Of a stretch of DNA of 64,000 nucleotides, positions 13,081 through 23,580 are shown in pieces. The stretch's first letter is position 1. Each line of letters starts with the position of its first letter. Under the pieces are notes generated by a model that was not told where the DNA came from, did not search any database, and worked only from the letters and a program-made list of their open reading frames with translations. Both the position numbers and the translations under genes were made by a program. The DNA lies in NCBI RefSeq assembly GCF_040954835.1, contig NC_090705.1, positions 15,636,436-15,700,435 on the forward strand, given 5' to 3'. Source of the DNA: Lepisosteus oculatus. Its lineage: Eukaryota; Chordata; Actinopteri; Semionotiformes; Lepisosteidae.

Positions 13081-14287
13081 TTCACTGGCTCTGCGCTGTG
13101 TAACCTTCACTCTGTGCTCCACTGCTCCTTCACTGTCACTGCGCTGTGTAACCTTCACTCTGTGCTCTACTCCTCCTTCACTGTCACTGCGCTGTGTAAC
13201 CTTCACTCTGTGCTCTACTGCTCCTTCACTGTCACTGCGCTGTGTAACCTTCACTCTGTGCTCTACTGCTCCTTCACTGTCACTGCGCTGTGTAACCTTC
13301 ACTCTGTGCTCTACTGCTCCTTCACTGTCACTGCGCTGTGTAACCTTCACTCTGTGCTCTACTGCTCCTTCACTGTCACTGCGCTGTGTAACCTTCACTC
13401 TGTGCTCCACTGCTCCTTCACTGTCACTGCGCTGTGTAACCTTCACTCTGTGCTCTACTGCTCCTTCACTGTCACTGCGCTGTGTAACCTTCACTCTGTG
13501 CTCCACTGCTCCTTCACTGTCACTGCGCTGTGTAACCTTCACTCTGTGCTCTACTGCTCCTTCACTGGCTCTGCGCTGTGTAACCTTCACTCTGTGCTCT
13601 ACTGCTCCTTCACTGTCACTGCGCTGTGTAACCTTCACTCTGTGCTCTACTGCTCCTTCACTGTCACTGCGCTGTGTAACCTTCACTCTGTGCTCTACTG
13701 CTCCTTCACTGTCACTGCGCTGTGTAACCTTCACTCTGTGCTCTACTGCTCCTTCACTGTCACTGTGCTGTGTAACCTTCACTCTGTGCTCTACTGCTCC
13801 TTCACTGTCACTGCGCTGTGTAACCTTCACTCTGTGCTCTACTCCTCCTTCACTGTCACTGCGCTGTGTAACCTTCACTCTGTGCTCTACTGCTCCTTCA
13901 CTGTCACTGCGCTGTGTAACCTTCACTCTGTGCTCTACTGCTCCTTCACTGTCACTGCGCTGTGTAACCTTCACTCTGTGCTCTACTGCTCCTTCACTGT
14001 CACTGCGCTGTGTAACCTTCACTCTGTGCTCTACTGCTCCTTCACTGTCACTGCGCTGTGTAACCTTCACTCTGTGCTCTACTGCTCCTTCACTGTCACT
14101 GCGCTGTGTAACCTTCACTCTATGCTCTACTCCTCCTTCACTGTCACTTTGCTGTGTAACCTTCACTCTGTGCTCTACTGCTCCTTCACTGTCACTGCGC
14201 TGTGTAACCTTCACTCTGTGCTCTACTGCTCCTTCACTGTCACTGCGCTGTGTAACCTTCACTCTGTGCTCTACTCCGCCTTCACCT
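13081..14287. repeat. 48-bp minisatellite, about 25 near-identical copies
   Basis: The unit contains gcgctgtgtaaccttcac, tctgtgctctactgctcc and ttcactgtcact. Twenty-five copies are counted from the translated period CNLHSVLYCSFTVTAL. Divergence is low and the variants are point changes (ctccac for ctctac, tcctcc for tgctcc, ggctct for gtcact), scattered along the array. Because 48 is a multiple of 3 and the unit has no stops in several frames, the array yields artificial ORFs on both strands: 485 and 425 codons on plus, 453 on minus (period VTQRSDSEGAVEHRVK). I treat it as non-coding satellite because the flanks have no gene structure. Confidence 0.95.
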
Positions 14288-14712
14288 TTGACCAACGACT
14301 CTTCATTACAACAATTAATATAAACAAAGATCCCATAAAAGCACTGCCACACCCCCTTTTTAACTCAGTTAATTCACCTATTTACCAGAACGAATCATTG
14401 GTCGCTGAAATGTGAAAACACACTGCTGAAAAACAAGTATATTTAAATAAAAATTGTTACATTCATTTTTCTCAGGTGAAGGTAGCCAAATAATATAATC
14501 TAGAGCTGTACAGTAAGTGTATATACAGTATACTGTCTGTTACATACAAGTAATGTGAGAAGGAGCCTTCCAGCAACTGCCAGTCGATTAGGAGCTAAAA
14601 ATTAATTGTCTACAGTGCTACAGGTGATGTTACAGCCTTGACACTATTATGTAATATAATATATAAATTTAGCTCAGGTGGGTAGCTGCGTCAGCATGCA
14701 TAGGCTGCAAAG
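14288..14712. other. Non-coding spacer between minisatellite and foldback element
   Basis: AT-rich, with short palindromic tatata tracts near 14515-14535 and 14650-14665. No exon is recognised. Confidence 0.5.
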
Positions 14713-14928
14713 GAACAAGTAACAGGTTTATTCCATGCTGAAAAGAGAAGAAAGAAAACAACGTTTCGGCCGTGGAGCTTTCTTTGGGTGTGAGAAAGAC
14801 AGGGCAGTAAGCAAAGGTAATGTAGCAGGATAACAAAAGCTGGGAGAGAAGGAGCAATGGGCAGGTGTCTTTCTCACACCTGATTTCTTTCTTCTCTTTT
14901 CAACATGGAATAAACCTGTTACTTGTTC
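14713..14928. mobile_element. Foldback (long terminal inverted repeat) element, about 216 bp
   Basis: The 45-bp arms at 14713-14757 and 14884-14928 are reverse complements with one mismatch. A second inner inverted pair of 14 bp lies at 14787-14800 and 14867-14880 (ggtgtgagaaagac / gtctttctcacacc). The centre carries an acgtttcggccgtggagc stretch of a type I associate with dispersed fish repeats. There is no ORF, so if it moved it was non-autonomous. A related diverged copy lies at 55106-55205. Confidence 0.75.
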
Positions 14929-16225
14929 ATATGTAAATTTATACATATATGATGTAAGGATCACAGTGCAGTCCAGTGAAGGTTGGAGATGATCACTCAT
15001 AACGAAAACGGCCATTTCAAGAGAACACTGAAGGAGACACACTGAAGGACTATTTCCCATAGAGCCCCAGATTACAACAGCGTTAGAGAGGGTTTTATAG
15101 TCCGAGTCCAGCCGTGATATTACCATGAATGTGGGGTTCAAGTGATCATTCCCCTTATGGTCTAGTGGCAGTATTCCTGATATTATTCTTCCTTTCAGTT
15201 GTTTCTGTGATGTCATATACAACAGCAGGTGTCTGTTTAAAACTCCCTCAAGCCAGGTCAGGAGTAATGACCCCAGCTCGCAGTCCGATTTCTACACCAA
15301 CCTTGAAGTCCATCTTATCTCTATAAATTGTAAACACAAACCTGTAAGTTTGCAAAAGCTATGCAATGAAGTGTGGATGAGTATTTCACAATGCTGTTGT
15401 TACCCAGATCAGGTTTTCAGATAAGAATCCAACCAAAATAAAAGATTTGTGTTTTAAAGGTAAAAAGTCCTTAGTTGATGGGCGGACTTTTGAGCCTGTA
15501 TTTATAGTCGAGTTTAGAGGAATGTGCCACAGAGTCCTGCCCAAGTGTGACTGTTCTCTGCCCGTTGGGACCACCTTCAGAATGCTGACAGCCCCTCCAG
15601 TCTGCTACCTTTCCCACTCCATTCCTCTGAGTCATTCGCCACCACCACACTTTGCCTTTCCTCTTTCCAGCGTCTGAGAAGACGCCCACACCCTTTCCGA
15701 GCCCAACCCCAATAACCTTCTCCGTCCCTTGTCCAGAGTTTTCCACATCGCTTGGCCACAGCTCAATTCAAACCACTCACTGCCCAGCCTTCTCCGGTTC
15801 TGTGCTTCGTGAGGAACAATTGAGCGCTTGTTCATTACACAACAAACCGCAAGCACTAACTGAGTAGCTCCAGGACATATAAAACGGTGTGGATACTATT
15901 AATCCAGCATCAAAGCTCAATTAAAAAATGTTTTCTGCTGCCTTGCATATTGAAGATCCTAATCTTCCTTTGGCGCCAGTGCAGAAACACACACACCTCG
16001 GAGCAGTAAGAAACAGGAGCTCCACCTAGTGGCGATGTGAAAAAGACTGCAAAGGCCCATTTATTGATAAGAGTTTGTTAAGCCTTAAATTTCAGTGCAG
16101 ATGAATGTAGTTCAGCTCTGGGTCTTGAGGGTCCAAGTTTTCTTAGGGACTCTTTAACGTTTGCTTGTGAGGAAAGAATTCATAAAGGATATGAATTCCT
16201 CATCATGGAAACAACCGGATTTCCT
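14929..16225. other. Intergenic stretch, no gene seen
   Basis: Short overlapping ORFs at 15400-15870 occur on both strands in pyrimidine-rich DNA, with no domain and no consistent splice sites. I see no supported gene. Confidence 0.45.
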
Positions 16226-16403
16226 AGTTTTTTTCCTCCCATAGTCCCAAATCTTACTGGTAAGTTAATTGGCTTCTGGGAAAATTGGCCTTGGTGTGTT
16301 GGTCTGTGTGGGTCTCGCCCTGCCTTGCGCCCCGTGGTTGCCCAGATAGGCTCCAGTTCCCCCACGATCCTGAATTGGAAGCAGATAGAAAATATATGGA
16401 TGG
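16226..16403 (+). mobile_element. Truncated tRNA-type SINE (body and 3' part)
   Basis: It shares with the copy at 31882-32228 the blocks gttaattggcttctgggaaa, ccctgccttgcgcc and tgaattggaagcagatagaa, ending near atggatgg. The tRNA-like 5' head is missing, so this copy is 5' truncated. The orientation is judged from the tail. Confidence 0.75.
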
Positions 16404-19400
16404 TCGAAAACAAAGAGAAGGGCTTTGGCGAGTGGAGATTTCCTTTTTGAACCACAGTCCTTCCTCATTACCCATTCTCGAGCTTTCGTTTTAACATGGC
16501 ATGTCCTTCCAGAAAGGAGCTTCTGTGAACAATTCAACGTCTCACAACCTCACGGTCTTTCCACCGAGTCTACAAAGAGCTCCTATACAATACTACTTGC
16601 AAAATTAAAAAGAAGTGGCCACCCAGACAGCTTTTGTTATGCATTTGTATTGTTCTATGGACTCTGGTAACAAGTGCTTTGAAAGGTTGTTTGAGGCCAA
16701 AGACTAAAAATCAAAGAGTCGATGAGACCAACAGTTACTCAATGCCTTGTCATTCCCTGCCTGCACAAAAGACTTGGCTGTCCATGTCAGGAAGAGGAAC
16801 CGATCTTTGGAACAAATCAGCTATGTTCTGGTTTGAGCACGCTGTTAGCTCAAGCTTGAAGGTACAATGTGTGTAACAGACTGCTTGTCTTTCCACACCA
16901 GGAAGAAACTAAGGAATAGGAGTTTCTGAGATTCAATCTGAGTTCAAACATGTTCAGATTTACTGTACTCTTGAATAATCTTTTCCTTCATTTTTACAAA
17001 ATACTCCTTTAAAGGCACTTTCTTTGCTTTTTTATTAAAACAGCAAAAGCACTCCACCATTTACATTTATTATTAGAGTATTGAGTCTGAATACTCCTCT
17101 CTTGTAGCTCTGCTGTGTGTAATTCTGCAGTATTGCCTGTGATCCTGTGATCCACGCCTTCCCACTGAGAAGTAACAGTGCTGCACCATGTATCACTGGA
17201 TAATGCCTGAGACTAAACTCATTACATTCTATCCACCCACATGCAATCTCTATTGAATACCAATACAGTGGAAGAACTGCTGGAATTAATCATAACTTTT
17301 AAGTTGTACCTTTAGCTGAAGTTGTCATGGACACCAGCCACCAAAAGGCTGTGACTTTGACATACAGTACCATATGTGAAGAGATTTAAATCAAGCCACT
17401 CAGTCATTGTGTTCATCTTATAGAAGGAATCCTAAACCCTCTATTTTCAGTGCAAAGGCAGCTGTCAGAAGGTACAACTTATTTTTCACTTTGTGATCTT
17501 TCAGCCTTTTGCAATCATGATACATCGGTTTTGTCGCAGAACATCTGTTTTTAAAACAAATTAAATAAGCTGGCGGGCTGCCATGTTGATGCTTTGTTCT
17601 AGTTCAGAAGCAAGTTTCGCAAAAGCAAGATTGTAGCATATGGATCTAATATAAAAAGCACAGAATTAACCACAGTTTACTTACAGTGCTGCAAAGATTC
17701 AGAGATCATGGGTGTGTCCCCCTCCGTCCTAACCAGCATCTCTGTCATGCAATCTCTCATATTGCCCTTTTTACATAATGCACTACCATGCGGCTGCCAA
17801 GAGGAAACATGACTCAGGACTGGGTCTTGGTACGATTCCACTTCTGACAGCTTGTTTCTGAGATTTTGCGTTTTGGCTTTCAGCAGGAAAGCATGTTTCT
17901 CTGAGAAAAGTATTACTGGCCATTCTAATCATAAAGAAAACCACTCCTATCAAGAGAATAAACGCATTCAGGGCCAGGCCTTTAATCACAGGTTTAGCAT
18001 AAATGAAGCATTGAATGGCATTACTGTCAACATAGCAGGCATGGTGTCTTTTCATTCTGTAGCAGTCTAATTAAAAAGTCTCTACCTCCCTTATTACAAA
18101 TACACTACCTTAGAGGCCAAGGACCTAATAAAACCAGATATCCAGAGGCCCGATACAAGTTCACTGCGTGTTTTGCTGTATACCTGCACAAGTCGGGAAA
18201 AAACAGCCATCTGCCCCTTCCGACATGGAGCAAAAGCAATGCGATCAGCTTTTTCAAGAGCTACCGGAAAACAAAAATATTTCCAAACAGTTTTATAAGT
18301 AAAAGTGCAAGCACAACAGAGAAATGGTGAGTTTATGGAAATTGATATTGCAGTAGCAATGCTAATATTTGGCACCATGCTGAATGCATTGGCCATTAAA
18401 AGGTTTAGCTGTAAGAAAATATGGAGCAATAGTGACATCCGTAGGCCATGTGGGGATATTTCCTAATAAGCCTCTGTTTACAACACACAGAAATTAATAG
18501 TGTAATAGCACCCGTAATTTAAGGAAGGACCATTTTTTTTTACCTTTGCTTAGAAAGGTGAAGAAATGCAGACACTTGCACTGCAACTGTGTACCATTTT
18601 CTGGGCTGTATACGGCACAGCAGTGGAATAAATCAATTCTCATTAGCTACTGTACATAGTAAGTTCTGCAAAAAAATGTTTTTTGAAAGACAGTCAAGTC
18701 ACCTTGTTCTGTTGCAGGAAGATGTAAGAGTAAACCAAGTATAAAAACTACAGTAAATGCACAGTATTACAGCCCCAAATTAGCTAAAACAATACCCAGC
18801 CATTTTCGAGTTCCAAACACTGAAACCCTTCACAGAATAGGTTATATATTCTCTGTGCTACAGGAAGGTAACATTTGACAGAATTAATGACTGAAAAGCA
18901 GCTCTTTACTGTGAAGAGCACAGAAATGTATTGCAAAATGCATGACGCTTTAGTGAAACTAAAGTAAAAAAAAAGTCACTTTTTTTTTTTACAATTACCA
19001 CCATTTCAAGCATGTAATTCATTAAAACTGCAGGACAATAACATTCAGTACTGACTGTTACTAAAACATTTTATGAAATGAACTGAATGAAATAAAATTC
19101 CAAAGAGCAGTATAAAATCTGCATCATCCTTCTCAGAAAATCGACACACTTTCGTAATATTTTTCAAACCTAAATGTTTTGAAAACAAACTTAAATGTTT
19201 TGAAAAAAATACATCTGAAAATGACTTCAATTAACATTGCTGCAAATGCTGTTCTGACAACTGACAAAAGTGAGAAAACACAGATAACTTAGTCAATGAC
19301 AATAATCTGTTGTAAGCATCCCAGTTAATCCAATTTACAATCAAGGTACTTACACCACCAGCTGAACTCGGTTAATTCTCACTTGATGCTGGAGTCAGAA

Positions 19401-19871
19401 TTTAACAGTAATTTTACATTAGAAAAAAGGCTGGGACCAGGATGTATCAGTGATGAAAGCAATGAATAAATCCCAGATTTACAAAACTTTAAAATATGGG
19501 CACTGGTCCCGAGATTCAATCTCCCATTTTAAAGCAAGTGCGTACCAGTAAATTCCAAAACCTCAAAACATTAAACATAAGAGTAAATGAATAACTGGTT
19601 ATTTGAATAAAGAATAAAAATTACAACATGTCCAGATTTCACCACCACATTTTTATTCTGTGTAAAACGTAAATTAGGAATTTTCAGTTCGAAAATTGTA
19701 TTAATAAGAATTTAGCATGTAATGCATAAAGAATTTGCCCAAAATTACTGCACCTCCAAAAATCCTTTGAGCAAACATTCGAAAAACCACAGGTGCCTAA
19801 GCGGCAGAAGAGATCAAATGACTGTCACATACAGGTAGACTTGCGATTTGTACCTTTGAAAAGATTTAGGT
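16404..19871. other. Intergenic region 3' of AUNIP
   Basis: No supported exon is seen. The minus-strand ORF at 18094-18438 is hydrophobic by base composition but lacks splice context. A tttatt at 19652-19657 is an AATAAA on the minus strand, about 215 bp past the AUNIP stop, and is the likeliest polyadenylation signal for that gene. Confidence 0.5.
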
Positions 19872-21913
19872 TCAGTGCTTAATGACCATGTTTCCCTGGG
19901 AGTCCTGCGTGAATAAGAGTTCTGCCTCAGAGTCCGAATCCAGGCTGCTCCGGCTGTCCTCTCTCAGCCACGGACGAGAGATCTTCGCCGGACTCTCCCA
20001 CCCTCTCTGGGTCCAGCTGGTTCGGTCTTTCAGGGGACTTCTCCCCATCCTACGCGGGCACCCGCGATGAGCTATAACTCTGTTTCCCTGGGAATCCTGA
20101 GTAAACAGCATTGCCTGAGTACTGAACTGACTCTTGGCCATGCGGGCCCTTTTTGGAGATGACACTAACTCTTTCTCCAGGTCCCCATTCATACCAGCAG
20201 AACTGAACAATCTGTCCTTAAGAGGTGACCTTCCCCGAGTGGTGTTCTGCCGTTTTGGAGATCCAAAACAAGAAGATGAGCAAATGTTCTCCTTGTCCAA
20301 AGCCAAAGACTCCTCCCAGCTCACCTGGAACTCAGGTTGAGACATTTTTGGAGCTACGGAGTAACTGTCAGGTCTCTTCTGTGTAGACGTGCAACCCTCC
20401 CGAGTCAATAGTTTCCTACAAAACGTCTCCGAGTTGAGACTCGCTGCCTCTCCATTCAACCAGTCGTGGCTTTCATCACTTCCTTGGGGACGCTTCTTGG
20501 TGGGTGGCTGAGGCGCCTCACAACGCGCAATAACTCGATTCCCCTGAGAATCCTGTGTGAACGCATGCTGCCAAGTCAGGGCCTCCTCTATGGCCCCACT
20601 CCAAATTTCTGAACGTTCAGCACACTCTGCCTGGAAGTCATACTTACCTGGATTGACAGATTTGTGATGCTCAGAAGCACGTGACACTTCTGACATGGTG
20701 CAATCCACTGAACCTAGACTGCCCTTATCCAAGGGGTCTTGGAGAGGCTCCAAACTATCAGATTGACTCTCCCCATCTGAAAGGAATGCAAGGCTTGTCA
20801 TATCTGGAGCACAATCGCGAGCGAGACTGCAATTATTCTCATTTCTCCGACTGTACTCGTAATGGCCATGTTTATCGTCTTCATGCCTTGACGTGTCAAA
20901 TTCAGTGACCTGAGGAACAGAGCTGTTGGGATCCTCTTTCAGCCCCACTGAATCAGCAAAAGCAGAGCAGTGATGATATTCCTGGGGCTCATCGAGGCAA
21001 AGTTTCCATTTCTCTTCTCTTGCTTTAGATTCGGACCATAGTGCTGAAGGAAAGCCTGGACGATCAGGACCTGCGTCAGAGGCCATACTGTTTTTATCAT
21101 CTGGAAGTTAAAAACAAGTAAGACAGTTTAAAAAGTAATCCTAATGCAAGTTCTAATGGAGCACCTCAATAGACCAATACATTGAATAAAGCCTAAAGCC
21201 AGTAGAGTCTGAGACAGTCTGATACAGTTTCAATTTTATAATTAAATAGTGTTCATCAGAGTGTAACAATTACTTTATTTATTGAATGAAGTGTGAGAAA
21301 TCTGCAGTTTAAAATTACAGAAATATTAAAAGGATCATTTGCAAAAGTAAAAAATTACAGTACCTGTGCGCCGTGGAGCAAAGAAGGACGAGATGGTGGT
21401 CTGTTTTGTGACAGGCAATGGATGTTTGGTCTGTGTAAAGCTGAGAGACAGGTTTATGTTGTAGCCACCTCCTGCAAAGGGGTTCAGTGCCTTGTAAATG
21501 GGGCGAGTCAGATTTGGCTAGAAAGAAAAACAGACAGTTATTGTTCTGATTGAATTCTACAGCCATCAGTTATAGACGATTATCTATAAATACGCATAAA
21601 TAACCTTAAACATGATATACCCAAAGATACTCTTCATCATGATACGAGTATCTCAAAACCCGTAAGACGTTTTAAAAATCTTAGTCTTCTTCAGTAAACA
21701 AGCTTAATGGCTTGCTTTTTTACAATGCACCAAAATAAAAAGCAAATTAAAATATATGCCTCCTGAATTCTTCCATTTCAATGAGACCACGAGGGCGGTG
21801 CGTATTTAACTTTACAGAGGACCCAGTACCTGTTTTTTCTTCTTCATCTCCGCCGTGTCCAGCCAGACACCACATTCCTCCGTCACGGGGCTGGATGACT
21901 TTCTCTTCTTCAT
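19872..21913 (-). CDS. AUNIP: Aurora kinase A and ninein interacting protein
   Basis: AUNIP is known to bind Aurora-A and ninein at centrosomes and to promote CtIP-dependent DNA-end resection at double-strand breaks. Coding exons on minus: 21913-21830, 21517-21364 and 21100-19872, with canonical splice sites in phases 0 and 1, giving 488 aa (the human protein is about 357 as I recall). Diagnostic features are the N-terminal CGVWLDTAEMKKKK block (residues 14-27), a QTTISSFF segment (67-74) and the C-terminal LLFTQDSQGNMVIKH. The last exon is enlarged and carries the FTQDSQGN motif three times (about residues 259-271, 410-423, 474-487) plus two RSPLKDR blocks. The rest is Ser-rich and probably disordered. 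The ATG was chosen because CGVWLD follows closely, as in orthologues; the frame is open further upstream in the 5' leader. VPS28 lies divergently beside it. Confidence 0.95.
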
Positions 21914-22722
21914 GACTCTTGTTAGAGATTTCCCAACACACGGGCTGTCACCTTCAGCATGACCAACGGCACAATAAACTCACTCCCGGAAACGTCTGCA
22001 GAAAATAAGAGAGAAAAATGAGAGAGAACTCGACGTTTGTGAAACTCAAACCAGTTCAGAAATGGGAATTGCCTTACATTACCCAACTGCGCTACCATAC
22101 CACCCTAAACCAACTCAAAACTACTTATTTGACAAAAATATGTCAACTAGAACAGTAACAATAAAACTAACTCCCCCACAATGACGAACAGTCTGCTTGC
22201 AGTCAATCCTAAATCGTGCCTAAATTTGATAACAGACATCAGTGAGCACTTCCATTTTTTCATTAAAAACGTATAACTAAGTAACAAAACTGTATTACGG
22301 GAAACCACTTGTGTTGAAAACATGCATTTTAATTACTCGTACAAATGATTCATGTACTAAGTAAGCTAGCATGCTCTGAGTAAAGAATTAAACATAACTT
22401 AAGTAACTGCACGTTAAAGGCGCTGCATAGATAAAATGACAATGAAAACGACTAGAAAATTACTTAGTCACGGTTGTTAAAAACAAAAAAAATACATAAA
22501 TAAAAGAATTTCGGTACACCAGCACATGCTCTGTTAGCTCAACTAACAAACGCTATTGCTATCGCTCGCGTAAAAGTTTACCGTTCGTCTTTCAATGATT
22601 TAACGACGACTTCAAACACCAAGTCAGTTTCTGTCCACAGAGATTTGTTGAAAAAGCACGCACTGTTCCAGTATTAGGAAAAATTAAGTTACTAAAAAAT
22701 GGAAAGGATTAATACAAACCTG
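21914..22722 (-). other. AUNIP: AUNIP 5' leader: putative non-coding exon boundary and intron
   Basis: Directly upstream of the coding start a strong acceptor on minus (pyrimidine tract then ttctgcag, exon beginning at 21995) gives an 82-base leader before the ATG. A matching donor (gagCAG|GTTTGT) ends a possible first exon at 22720. The leader is inferred from splice consensus only. Confidence 0.45.
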
Positions 22723-22724
22723 CT

Positions 22725-23019
22725 CAAAACCCTTCCCGCTTGTTTTTAAAGTTGGGTCTTTTGTCTTATTCTGTGTATAGGTGTCTATATCTTGCCTGTA
22801 TAAATAACTATACAGGGTATGAAGTGTACATTTAATTGCATTCTAGAGATTTACTTTAATGTTTCAATTTTTCTTTTCTGTATACGCGTTTCTCCTACCC
22901 TTTTTTTAACTCCTGTTGAATAAAATACTGGCAGTATTTGGACAACGCAAAGAGTGGAAGAGAGACGTCGATCACCCGACCAGGGTTTGTTGTGGTGACG
23001 TCAGTGGGACTCAAGAGTG
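22725..23019. promoter_or_regulatory. Putative bidirectional AUNIP/VPS28 promoter with a perfect CRE
   Basis: The space between the two predicted non-coding first exons holds a palindromic TGACGTCA at 22996-23003 and a half-related gacgtcg near 22966. The VPS28 first exon is predicted to end at 23019 (AGTG|GTGAGC). CRE sites are common in housekeeping divergent promoters. The start sites are not visible in sequence, so the exact core is inferred. Confidence 0.45.
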
Positions 23020-23580
23020 GTGAGCAGGAAGTATGGTCTATTTTTTACATTTCTTTTAATTGTCATTGTAAATACTTAAAAGCGTATGATCTTTTGATCT
23101 TTTCGGTTTTTGAAATGCATGTGTGTATTTGTTGAAGTGATAGACTGTTTTGACATTTAAAAAATGGCTGTAAATGCATGCGCTAAGGGGCATTCGTTTG
23201 CCGTCAAGAAGGGAAATGATTTATTAGGTTTCGACTTAAATGTCTTTTAAGAAAATCATACACAAATTAATGTCGGGTCCATTACATTCTGCTGCTACAG
23301 TTTGTAACTTGTAATTTGTAGTTTGTAATTTGTAACTACCATACCAAAGGGATTTGTACAGGCCGAATTCTGCTCGAAGATACACGTTCGCTGTTTTAGC
23401 CTGCTGTCTATTTTAGGAGACAAGCAGTTATTCCCTGGATATTGTAAAATAAGAAAATAATATTCTCATTTTCAAAAACAACAACAACTCCTTTATTACA
23501 AATAATGCCTTTTCCTGGCCAGAATTTGTAACCGGACATACTGTTTGTTACAGAATACTGCGAGATACAAATCCGTCACC

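Noticed and set aside
12958-14415. 485-codon plus-strand ORF, and overlapping 425- and 453-codon ORFs
   Set aside because: All are made by the stop-free 48-bp minisatellite. There is no gene structure in the flanks, and several frames are open at once on both strands.
15386-15867. Cluster of overlapping ORFs on both strands
   Set aside because: Composition-driven frames in pyrimidine-rich DNA. No domain and no consistent exon boundaries.
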